From assembly GCA_964575025.1 (NCBI GenBank), contig CAZNPV010000042.1, positions 1 to 32,496 of the forward strand: 32,496 nt of DNA, given 5' to 3'. The stretch comes from JABMQB01 sp964575025 (lineage in GTDB: Bacteria; Bacteroidota; Bacteroidia; Bacteroidales; Prolixibacteraceae). This document shows, piece after piece, positions 16,429 to 23,566 of this stretch; position 1 is the first letter of the stretch; the number at the start of each line of letters is the position of its first letter. The translations under genes and the position numbers were made by a program. The notes under the pieces were generated by a model. The model ran no database searches, was not told the origin of the DNA, and saw only the letters and a program-made list of their open reading frames with translations.

Positions 16429-19359
16429 ATGAACAATAAGAACACCAGCCCATATAAGTTTCTATTATTCAAAATATTAATATTATTTATTTTTTCTCTT
16501 TTTTTTTTCTTATTGCATACCAGACTTTCCTCTCAAACCAGGTTCCCCGCATACGACAGCCTGTTGACTCATAATTTTTATGCCGACAGCTTAAAAAGCG
16601 AAGAATTGTTTGGCCTTGGAATCGATGCATATCGCATGGAGGATAACCAGTCAGCCCTGGCATACTTTTTAAAAACCTGGTATATCCGGAAAAGCATTTA
16701 TTCAGACAACGATATCAGTCTTGTTTATCCATTAATGCGTGCAGGTGTGGTATACAGAGAACTTGGGATGTTGAATGAAGCGATCGAATGCTTTCTGAAA
16801 GCAGAGAGAATATACATAAAAAATTACGGACCCAATACATACAGGCTTGGATTGCTCTATAATAATTTAGGAAATGTGTACAGGCAGAAAGGAAACTTCA
16901 CCGAAGCTATACGATATCACAAACAGGCGATTAGCCACTATTACTCAGGAGATACCGTACAGTATAAGGCGATTATCCATGACACAAAATACAATCTTGC
17001 AAAAAATTTACTCCTAACCGGGCAATACCAGGAGTCCCTGAACATCATCCTGCCATGCTATAAAAATACCGAATACGATCAGAAAGCTGTTTTCCTTTTT
17101 CTTCTTGGAAGTATTTTTGACAAACTTCACAAACCCAAAAAGGCCGAAACGTATTTCCGTTTATCCATCGAAGCATTGAAAGGTCATACGGCAGATATCA
17201 GAGATTCAATAAGCCTGGCTAATCTGTACATTGGATATGCAAATTTTCTTCTATCAACGAACCAATACAGAGAAGCTGAAATTAACTTGACATTTGCTAA
17301 GCCTCTTCTTTCAGGTTTTTCGTCCGGTACGGATCTTTCCGGTTGGTTTCATTCGGTTGGGTCCCTCTTTGCAAAGAGGGAGGTTGATTCAGGTTCACTG
17401 GCAGATTTCAGAAGCAGAAAAAGCAGCAACCTGGATTCAGCATTGCATTGTTTTCAGAAAGCGATTCTTTCCCTGAGTGATTTCACAAATTCAGATCCTT
17501 CAGCCAATCCGCTGATGGAACAATGCAAGTTTCCTGCCAGCACACTCCGGATCTTACAAAGCAAAGCGGAAACATACTTCGAGCTTGCCCAACTCAGTCA
17601 AAACAAACCATCGGACAAACTGGATGCTTTAAAAAATGCTCTTTCTTCTGCCAGGCTTGCAAGTGATTTATTGAACCATGTCAGAACGGGGGCTGTCAAT
17701 GAAGAGAGCAAAATGGTCATCACCCAACTGCAAAATCCCATCTACTTTTTTTCTATAAAGATAGCCTACGAACTGTATACCCTTACCGGAGAGGTCGAAT
17801 ATTTTGAAACCGCTTTTCAAAATGCCGAACGGAACAAAGCAGCAAGTTTACAGGATAATCTGACCGAAAAAAATGCCATGCATACCGGTTTTATTCCCGA
17901 CAGCCTGATCCGCCGGGAAGAAGATATCAACGGCCGTATATCCTATTACACCCAGCGAATCTTTGAAGAGGGGCAGAAAAAACAACCCGATACGGCAAAG
18001 ATCATCCGGTTCCAGGATAATCTGTTTCAGCTTAATCACGATAAAAATGAGATGCAGCGTTTTCTGGAACAAAACTTCAGGAACTATTACTTGTTAAAAT
18101 ATTCCGATGGACCTGTTTCAATCCCGACACTCCAGAAAATGCTTTCCAAAAATGAGGTACTTCTGGAATATGTGCTGGACAAGGAAACAGACCCTGATCA
18201 GGAATTTCTCCTGTACCAGTTCATCGTTTCCAGAAACGATATTGGGTTTTATAAAACACAGGTTGATTCAACCTTTACCCGGAAGGTCCAAAGCGTACAT
18301 AAATTTGTCTCTGCCCCTGATTTTGTGAATATTCCGGCACAGAAATACATGAATTACCTGCATGCTGCCCATGGTTTGTACAAAATTCTTATACAGCCTT
18401 TGGAGCCCCGGATCAAGGACAAAACAATCACCCTTATTCCTGACGATATACTCCATATTCCCTTTGATGCCCTTTTGTATGATCTGCCTTTGGAAGTGGA
18501 CACCCTCAATTTCAAAAACCTGGATTATCTGGTCCGGAAATTCACCTTTAATTATTCCTATTCAGCCCATTTATACATGAACCGGTTCAACACCAGAAAA
18601 AGGGCTGAAAAAAATATACTTGCTTTTGCTCCGGAATATGGAATTACCAATGAATTTGCCGATCATGAATATAGCCAGCTGGCGCCGCTGGAAGGAATCA
18701 GGGATGAAGTGAATGCTCTTTCGGATTATCGTAAAACCAGTCTGTTTACCGGAAAAGAAGCCACCGAGTCCAATTTTCGTAAACATGCAGCCGATTATGA
18801 CATCCTCCACCTGGCGATGCATGCCTTGATCAATGACTCCTTTCCTATGTTCTCAAAACTTGCCTTCACTCCGGAAGCCCCGGGTTCGGTTACAAGCCCC
18901 GGATGGCTTTACACAGAAGAAATTTACAATCTGAAGCTGAATGCAAGGCTTTCTGTGCTGAGTGCCTGCAATACAGGAAGCGGCCCCCTAAAGGAAGGGG
19001 AAGGAGCAATCAGCCTGGCCCGTGGATTTTTTTACGCCGGATGCCCGGCCGTCGTAATGACCCTCTGGGAAGTGGAAGACCGGTCAGGTGCTGAAATAAT
19101 GCGTGAGTTCTATCGCCTCTTAAAAAAAGGGAAAAAGAAACACGAAGCCCTGAGGATGGCTAAACTGAAACATCTTGAAAATGCAAATCCGGTAACTGCA
19201 CACCCCCATGTCTGGCTTTGTTATGTCACCATAGGGAACAGTGATGCCTTGCACACGAGCAGGGATTTCTATTTCTTTCTCATCCTCTTAGGTGTGCTCA
19301 CAGGAATTCTTATCGATCAGTTGCGGAGAAACAGAAAAGCCCGGAAAATCCGGGCCTGA
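16429..19359 (+). CDS. Membrane-anchored TPR-CHAT (caspase-like) protease
   Basis: A 976-residue protein. A strongly hydrophobic segment lies at about 10-30 (signal peptide or anchor). TPR helices cover about 55-300, with typical units such as LYNNLGNVYRQKGNFTEAIR. A less regular helical region follows, then a C-terminal CHAT domain (about 620-930). CHAT is a caspase/separase-clan cysteine protease fold. The dyad is present: His798 in HLAMHA and Cys847 in LSACNTG, followed by the conserved GEGAISLARGFFYAGCPAVV segment. A second membrane segment at about 944-964 is followed by a basic tail (RRNRKARKIRA), which should face the cytosol and so place the protease domain outside the inner membrane. 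It converges on the sigma/anti-sigma pair and is divergent from the GG-leader peptide. A palindrome lies in frame at about residues 312-318. The substrate is unknown; the TPR anti-sigma protein and the small peptide are the obvious candidates. Confidence 0.9.
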   Translation: MNNKNTSPYKFLLFKILILFIFSLFFFLLHTRLSSQTRFPAYDSLLTHNFYADSLKSEELFGLGIDAYRMEDNQSALAYFLKTWYIRKSIYSDNDISLVYPLMRAGVVYRELGMLNEAIECFLKAERIYIKNYGPNTYRLGLLYNNLGNVYRQKGNFTEAIRYHKQAISHYYSGDTVQYKAIIHDTKYNLAKNLLLTGQYQESLNIILPCYKNTEYDQKAVFLFLLGSIFDKLHKPKKAETYFRLSIEALKGHTADIRDSISLANLYIGYANFLLSTNQYREAEINLTFAKPLLSGFSSGTDLSGWFHSVGSLFAKREVDSGSLADFRSRKSSNLDSALHCFQKAILSLSDFTNSDPSANPLMEQCKFPASTLRILQSKAETYFELAQLSQNKPSDKLDALKNALSSARLASDLLNHVRTGAVNEESKMVITQLQNPIYFFSIKIAYELYTLTGEVEYFETAFQNAERNKAASLQDNLTEKNAMHTGFIPDSLIRREEDINGRISYYTQRIFEEGQKKQPDTAKIIRFQDNLFQLNHDKNEMQRFLEQNFRNYYLLKYSDGPVSIPTLQKMLSKNEVLLEYVLDKETDPDQEFLLYQFIVSRNDIGFYKTQVDSTFTRKVQSVHKFVSAPDFVNIPAQKYMNYLHAAHGLYKILIQPLEPRIKDKTITLIPDDILHIPFDALLYDLPLEVDTLNFKNLDYLVRKFTFNYSYSAHLYMNRFNTRKRAEKNILAFAPEYGITNEFADHEYSQLAPLEGIRDEVNALSDYRKTSLFTGKEATESNFRKHAADYDILHLAMHALINDSFPMFSKLAFTPEAPGSVTSPGWLYTEEIYNLKLNARLSVLSACNTGSGPLKEGEGAISLARGFFYAGCPAVVMTLWEVEDRSGAEIMREFYRLLKKGKKKHEALRMAKLKHLENANPVTAHPHVWLCYVTIGNSDALHTSRDFYFFLILLGVLTGILIDQLRRNRKARKIRA
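17362..17381. repeat. 20-base perfect palindrome inside the TPR-CHAT gene
   Basis: TCCCTCTTTGCAAAGAGGGA is a perfect inverted repeat and encodes part of GSLFAKRE in a poorly conserved linker after the TPRs. It looks like the core of REP-like intergenic repeats of Bacteroidota and differs from the surrounding coding text. I infer a repeat that landed in frame in a permissive linker. Confidence 0.55.
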
Positions 19360-19367
19360 CCTTTTTT
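19339..19367. terminator. Bidirectional terminator between TPR-CHAT and anti-sigma genes
   Basis: The stem GCCCGGA / TCCGGGC (19339-19355, AAA loop) overlaps the last codons of the TPR-CHAT gene. On the minus strand it is followed at once by TTTTCTG, a good terminator for the sigma/anti-sigma operon. On the plus strand a T6 run begins 6 bases after the stem, so it may serve both converging transcripts. Confidence 0.65.
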
Positions 19368-19382
19368 CTGGTAACCTTTACA

Positions 19383-20897
19383 CTATTCCAGATCCTCCGG
19401 TTTAATCTCCCTGAGGATGGCTTTTGCTTCCGGGGCATAAAAAGCACCATTCTTAAGAATCCTTCTGAACTGGCTGACCGCTCTCTTTTTGTCATCCTGA
19501 ACCAGGTAACACAATCCTATATTAAACTCAGCCAGTTCCTTATAGGTGTTTTCATGGTGTGCGATCACTTTTTCATATCCTTCAATAGCCTCCGGAAATT
19601 TTTTCATATTCTGATAACTATTGGCCAGGAAAAATTGTGGAATCGCATTGGAATCATCCTTGTCGATAACGATCTGAAACAGCAATACTGCTTGTTCATA
19701 CCGACGGATATTGAACAATTCATTTCCAAGCCTCAGGTACCTGTTGTTCTCTTCCATACTCCGGGAAACACTGGTAGCGTCTATCTGCACAAGGTATTTT
19801 GTGTACAATGCCCTGTTATCCACCGGCTGGAGCCTAAAAAAGAGAGAAAGACCAAAGGCAACCAGTATGACTACTGCTGCCGTATACCGGACGAGGACCG
19901 GTTTTATTGCGGAATCCAGCCGTATTACCGATTTTTCTTTTCTGATTTTCATGGCCGCATCCAATTCACGGAGTTCATCTCTCAAATTCATTATATCGGT
20001 TTCGGCGGCTGCCAGATCCACCTCTTTATGGAGGGTTACATCGACTTTCAGATCCCGGTTTTCATACAGTTCGTTTTCAAAATCTGCCCGTTTATTATCA
20101 GCAAGTTCATTCACCAGGTATTGTTCAATTTTTTCAAAATCCTGACCGTAGGAAGCCTCTGTTTCCATCACGCCGGCTATCCCTGCTCTTAAATTCATAA
20201 CATCCGGTTCCCTCACGGCTTCTTCCAGCTCTTTATGCAACTCCACATCGTCTGCAAGACGCTGGTTCACGGATAGTTCTTTTTCGAATGCTGCCTGGTC
20301 CTCTTCCGTCATGAAGCGATGTAAATAGGCATCAATCTGCTGATGGCTGTATGCATGGTCAGGCATCGACCGGGCCACCTGTTTCAGGTGATCCCGTAGC
20401 TGAAGAATATCCTTTTCCCCAACCGCCTCTTCCAGTTCAGCCATCAGGGCTTCATCTGCAAATATCTCCTCCGCTTCTTCGCGGTACAGAGCAGGTTTCT
20501 GTTCCCTGTAAAAAGGGTGAACCTTCTCTCTGGAAGCAATTTCGTGTTGGTAGATGTGCAGTTTCGGGAGCGATTCATAATAATTTAAAAGCTCTTTGGG
20601 ATCGATCAGACCGTTAAAGTCATTAAACGTTTCGTAATATTCCAGCAGGTCGAAGGTAGGTTCTGTATTCCGGGGTATGGGTCTTTCTGAATGTAAAATT
20701 GCGTTTAGATTTTTTTTAAATCGGTCAACATCGGGTTCAGTTAAAGCATCTTCTATTTCCCTGTGCAGTTTTACTTCTTTCAAAAGTTGTTTGTTGTCGG
20801 CTATTTCCGCTTCAAATTCCTTTTTTTGTTCCGGATCCAGTTGGTTATTCAGATAGTTGTCTATCCACTCTGTATAATCCACTTTATGTGTCATCAT
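19383..20897 (-). CDS. Membrane protein with repeated anti-sigma-like domains and periplasmic TPRs
   Basis: A 504-residue single-pass membrane protein. The cytosolic part holds three full copies of a roughly 58-residue helical unit (11-68, 187-244, 256-313) and one partial copy (141-175). The unit reads roughly I-D/E-x-Y-L...F-E-x-E-L/I...N...L...V-x-L-H-K/R-E...E-x-D-V/I...L-R, resembling zinc-less anti-sigma N-terminal domains. A membrane helix follows at 334-354, then TPR-like helices to the end (for example NSYQNMKKFPEAIEGYEKVI). The start codon lies inside the last codons of the sigma gene (14-base overlap, ATGATGACACATAA), a classic sigma/anti-sigma layout. I infer that it holds the sigma factor at the membrane and that the outer TPRs sense a partner, plausibly the TPR-CHAT protease. 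Annotation tools would probably label it only as a TPR protein. Confidence 0.82.
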   Translation of the reverse strand: MMTHKVDYTEWIDNYLNNQLDPEQKKEFEAEIADNKQLLKEVKLHREIEDALTEPDVDRFKKNLNAILHSERPIPRNTEPTFDLLEYYETFNDFNGLIDPKELLNYYESLPKLHIYQHEIASREKVHPFYREQKPALYREEAEEIFADEALMAELEEAVGEKDILQLRDHLKQVARSMPDHAYSHQQIDAYLHRFMTEEDQAAFEKELSVNQRLADDVELHKELEEAVREPDVMNLRAGIAGVMETEASYGQDFEKIEQYLVNELADNKRADFENELYENRDLKVDVTLHKEVDLAAAETDIMNLRDELRELDAAMKIRKEKSVIRLDSAIKPVLVRYTAAVVILVAFGLSLFFRLQPVDNRALYTKYLVQIDATSVSRSMEENNRYLRLGNELFNIRRYEQAVLLFQIVIDKDDSNAIPQFFLANSYQNMKKFPEAIEGYEKVIAHHENTYKELAEFNIGLCYLVQDDKKRAVSQFRRILKNGAFYAPEAKAILREIKPEDLE

Positions 20898-21471
20898 CTA
20901 AAATTTTTTTATAGTGAGAATCCTGTTTTATTCGTTCTATCAACAACTCTTTGCACTTATATTTTTTCTTTTTTGCATATTTTTCACTTTTATACCCCAT
21001 AATCTGGGCTATCTGCTTCAGGGGCACTTTATCAAAGAATAACTGCATTATTTTCTGGCAATCGGAGCTCAGATTGCGGAAGTGTTTCTGGTACAGTGAA
21101 TATCTTTCATTCTTACGGACGATATCAAAGAAGTCTTCATCATACAGATCCTCCAGGTATGGCAAACCGTTGGTTATCTTATCGCTTTCAGCCTTTCTTT
21201 TCTTAAGTTGTCTTAACCATAAAAACCGGCATACGGAAAACAGGTATAGCTGAAACGAACGATTCTCCAGTGCCTTGTTATCCTCTTTCAATTTCCTGTA
21301 TATAACAATTATAGCCTCCTGAAAAATATCCCGGGCATCTTCATCGCTGCCGCTGTTATTCCTGATAAAATTAGTGACCTTGTAAAAGAACTGTTTATAA
21401 GTGAACTGTAAGACTAACCTGTCATTACGTAAAATCCCTTTTGAGATTTGTTCGTCCGTAAAAGTTTTCAT
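20884..21471 (-). CDS. ECF-type RNA polymerase sigma factor
   Basis: A 195-residue two-domain sigma factor. Region 2 covers about 18-92 and includes DARDIFQEAIIVIYRKL and the core-binding LYLFSVCRFLWLRQLKKRK. Region 4 covers about 125-182 with the helix-turn-helix LKQIAQIMGYKSEKYAKKKKYK. The very basic recognition helix (YAKKKKYKCKELL) is typical of a Bacteroidota ECF group that I associate with TPR and CHAT proteins. It is the first gene of an operon with the anti-sigma-like protein, overlapping it by 14 bases. The upstream motif at 21488-21511 recurs before the GG-leader peptide gene, consistent with autoregulation plus at least one local target. Confidence 0.92.
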   Translation of the reverse strand: MKTFTDEQISKGILRNDRLVLQFTYKQFFYKVTNFIRNNSGSDEDARDIFQEAIIVIYRKLKEDNKALENRSFQLYLFSVCRFLWLRQLKKRKAESDKITNGLPYLEDLYDEDFFDIVRKNERYSLYQKHFRNLSSDCQKIMQLFFDKVPLKQIAQIMGYKSEKYAKKKKYKCKELLIERIKQDSHYKKILDDDT

Positions 21472-21487
21472 TTTCTATACTATAATT

Positions 21488-21511
21488 CGGATTATCACAA
21501 AAAGGTAACCC
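21488..21511 (-). promoter_or_regulatory. Two-part upstream motif of the sigma operon (GGGTTACC-N13-CCG)
   Basis: On the minus strand GGGTTACCTTTTTGT (21511-21497) is followed, 13 bases after GGGTTACC, by CCGAATTATA. The ATG of the sigma gene is 25 bases beyond the 15-base element. The same 15-mer with the same CCG spacing stands before the GG-leader peptide gene. This fits an autoregulated ECF promoter; alternatively TACCTTTTTG could be a variant of the ordinary -7 box. Confidence 0.5.
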
Positions 21512-21520
21512 TGTTGTTTA

Positions 21521-21528
21521 TAAATTTG
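21521..21528 (+). promoter_or_regulatory. Possible -7 box (TAAATTTG) for a short plus-strand transcript
   Basis: TAAATTTG matches TAnnTTTG and points away from the sigma gene into a region without a convincing gene. A transcript from about 21535 would end at the hairpin at 21681-21709, giving an RNA of about 175 bases. No -33 element is visible, so the call is tentative. Confidence 0.3.
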
Positions 21529-21680
21529 AAGAGATTATCATACAAATAAAAGGGATAAAGGGCAATTTTCAAAGGATTTATTATGACAAATGAGACAAAT
21601 AAGCAGTTATATATCAAGCATTTTTATTTTGCGGGGAGAAAAGTTGTCTTTTTTTCTGTTGATTGGGGAAATAAAATGAC

Positions 21681-21709
21681 AAAGGATAGGCTCAACAGCC
21701 TATCCTTTT
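21681..21709. terminator. Strong intrinsic terminator hairpin
   Basis: AAAGGATAGGCT and AGCCTATCCTTT form a perfect 12-bp stem with a CAAC loop, followed on the plus strand by TTCTCATT. Being palindromic, it can also stop the minus-strand operon ending at 21845. It cuts across a 44-codon plus-strand frame (21583-21717), which argues against that frame being a gene. Confidence 0.7.
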
Positions 21710-21715
21710 CTCATT

Positions 21716-21772
21716 AAACTAACTAACCTAACTAAACCTAAACTTATGAAAATAAACGTACCACAAATATAA
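21716..21772 (+). other. Orphan CTAA-rich leader followed by an eight-codon frame
   Basis: Directly after the terminator comes a CTAA-rich run (ACTAACTAACCTAACTAAAC and similar) and then CTTATGAAAATAAAC. This looks like the leader that stands before many Bacteroidales genes, such as those for outer-membrane receptors. Here the ATG at 21746 opens only eight codons (MKINVPQI) before TAA, and no gene follows on this strand. I read it as the remains of a leader whose gene was lost, or as a tiny regulatory frame. Apart from the items listed, 21472-21844 holds nothing else I recognise. Confidence 0.35.
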
Positions 21773-21844
21773 GAGTTATTTGGGTGTTAATCCAAAAGAA
21801 TTCATGTTAAATCTTGTTAAAGTTAACTATTTTTTTACAATCCT

Positions 21845-22564
21845 TTACTGAGCAATAAAATGATAGGTAATCGTTCCCTGTTGTATTTCAGGAGCAGAAG
21901 GATCTGCATTAAAGGTAGTACGTTGGGCTGCCAGGGTTGCGTAATGGATAGTCCGGGGATCTGTAACCAAGGCATTTTTCCTGGCTTCTGCTTTGATGAC
22001 CTTTCCGTTCCTGTCAACAAAAATATCTGTAACAACCCTTCCCCCACCATGGGCAAGATAAACCGGAATAGGCAGGCTCACATGATACCGGTTCTCAAGA
22101 TCATACGTAATATTGCTCTCCCCGGTAAAGACAACATTCCTGATGGAATCGGGATGCATATTTTCGGTATTATCAACCGGCATGGCAAGTTCCTCTATTT
22201 GAATGACCTTTTTGCTGAGTTGGTTGTTTACTTCGGTGACCAGTTGTTTTGCTTCCCTGATTTCCTCCCGGTACGCTTCATCAAAAAAGTCATCTTCATT
22301 GGGAAATCCCTGATTTGAAGGCCTGTTTGTGCGCTGTTCCATCCTGCCTGCTCCACGTTCCGGTCTTTCTTCCTCCGCTTTTTTTTCTGTTATTTCCTGT
22401 TCAGGGACAATTTCCGGAAAATCTACCCATACCGGTTCTTCTTTCATTTCTCCTTTTATATCAATGTCGGCTAAAAGAAACAATGAAAAAAGAAGAATAT
22501 GAAAAACCAGGGCACCCATCACCCCGTAAATATGCTCTTTGTATACTTTTTTCAACCAGCCCAT
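21845..22564 (-). CDS. TonB-like protein with C-terminal TonB domain
   Basis: A 239-residue protein with an N-terminal membrane anchor (about residues 13-33), an acidic and Pro/Glu-containing periplasmic linker, and a C-terminal TonB-type domain (about 160-239) with GGGRVVTDIFVDRNGKVIKAEARKN in two pieces and a closing ITYHFIAQ. TonB proteins span the periplasm and transmit proton-motive force to outer-membrane receptors. No ExbB/ExbD genes are adjacent. It is the last gene of the minus-strand ABC/GldG/DUF4340 series, 66 bases after the DUF4340 gene. A TACTTTTG box lies only 8 bases before the ATG, so a separate, nearly leaderless transcript is possible but uncertain. Confidence 0.82.
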   Translation of the reverse strand: MGWLKKVYKEHIYGVMGALVFHILLFSLFLLADIDIKGEMKEEPVWVDFPEIVPEQEITEKKAEEERPERGAGRMEQRTNRPSNQGFPNEDDFFDEAYREEIREAKQLVTEVNNQLSKKVIQIEELAMPVDNTENMHPDSIRNVVFTGESNITYDLENRYHVSLPIPVYLAHGGGRVVTDIFVDRNGKVIKAEARKNALVTDPRTIHYATLAAQRTTFNADPSAPEIQQGTITYHFIAQ

Positions 22565-22630
22565 TCCATAAACAAAAGTATAAAATAGAGCCGTACAAAA
22601 AACACTCCTGAAATTTCCTTGTCTATTTTT

Positions 22631-23554
22631 TTACGGATTCAACAGGGCATCACGGGAAATAAATATCTTTTCGATCATTTCGGGATAGTTAAAATAACTG
22701 CCTTTGTTTTGACTGGTTGTCAGAATCGCCTCCTGTTCTCCCTGCATGAATCCTTCCAGGCGAATTGGGGTCATCCTATTGTTCCCTTCAATAACCAGGG
22801 AATGGGTCGGATTTCCTTCGGGTTTCCGGTCGGTAAAAGCGGAATGGGTAAGGGTTGCTATTCCGGACAGGTATTCCGCCACAGCGGCTGAATCGGCAGG
22901 CTGGTTATCAACCATCCACTGATCATGCGACCTGGCCAAAACAAAGGAAGGTTCTTCAGCATAGGTGAAACTCAGTTTTGACCAGTTGTTTTTATCGCTT
23001 TTAAGCACGGTCTGATCCCGAAAAGCTTTTACCTCCCTGTTAAATGTCATCGGGAGAAAACCTTCCACTCCGTATACTTCCTTTTTATCAGCCAGCCGTA
23101 CGTAGGAAGTAATTCTCTGTGTCTGATAGGTAAATTTACCGATCAGTATATCGGACACCTTTTCTGAATCCGCATACAACTGAACCCGGGTTCCGAGGGG
23201 TTCGGTTACTTCATAAAATTCCCACTGTTCCTTTTCTTTCCCTGCAAGATTCAGTAGCTTCATACCGGTTAATTCAGCAATCATAGAACCCGGAATGGAA
23301 GGATTGGCATTGTACTTGTTCCCCTCCGATTCAACGATCCACCGGTCTCCATCTTTGATCAGATCAACCGACTGACCTCTTAAAATTCTTGGGAAAAGAG
23401 CAATCCGGGTTACGCTTTCGGCATCCACCTGAACCAACGCTTCGGGAAAAGTTCGTTCCCCTTTCCGGGAATCAAGCATTTTCACCAGAACAAACAACAC
23501 GAGCATCACAAAAAAAAGGGCCAGGATCGTTTTTATGCTTACTTTTCTAAACAT
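22631..23554 (-). CDS. DUF4340-family membrane-anchored protein
   Basis: A 307-residue protein with one N-terminal membrane segment (about 8-27) and a periplasmic beta-rich region. The pattern DRWIVESEGNKYNANPSIPG, the recurring VTRIALF and WSKLSFTY type strands and the position directly after a GldG-like gene identify the DUF4340 family. Its molecular role is not established, but it commonly accompanies an ABC-2 permease, ATPase and GldG-like protein. It starts 12 bases after the GldG-like gene, so it is very likely part of the same complex or operon. Confidence 0.82.
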   Translation of the reverse strand: MFRKVSIKTILALFFVMLVLFVLVKMLDSRKGERTFPEALVQVDAESVTRIALFPRILRGQSVDLIKDGDRWIVESEGNKYNANPSIPGSMIAELTGMKLLNLAGKEKEQWEFYEVTEPLGTRVQLYADSEKVSDILIGKFTYQTQRITSYVRLADKKEVYGVEGFLPMTFNREVKAFRDQTVLKSDKNNWSKLSFTYAEEPSFVLARSHDQWMVDNQPADSAAVAEYLSGIATLTHSAFTDRKPEGNPTHSLVIEGNNRMTPIRLEGFMQGEQEAILTTSQNKGSYFNYPEMIEKIFISRDALLNP

Positions 23555-23566
23555 TTTTTTAAGGAT

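Noticed and set aside
16429..19359. TPR-CHAT as part of a type III-E CRISPR (Craspase) system
   Set aside because: No Cas7-11 effector, CRISPR array or other cas gene is present; only the protease family is shared.
19369..19375. A third GGTAACC in the sigma/CHAT region as another copy of the shared motif
   Set aside because: Only the 7-base core matches, it lies between converging gene ends, and GGTAACC also occurs by chance in several coding regions of the window.
19554..20192. 212-codon plus-strand open frame opposite the anti-sigma gene
   Set aside because: Antisense shadow of a coding region with clear repeats; rich in Phe, Ile and Cys without domain structure.
21583..21717. 44-codon plus-strand frame between the sigma and TonB-like genes
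   Set aside because: It reads straight through a perfect 12-bp terminator stem and has no motif or convincing ribosome binding site; a non-coding leader or RNA is more likely.
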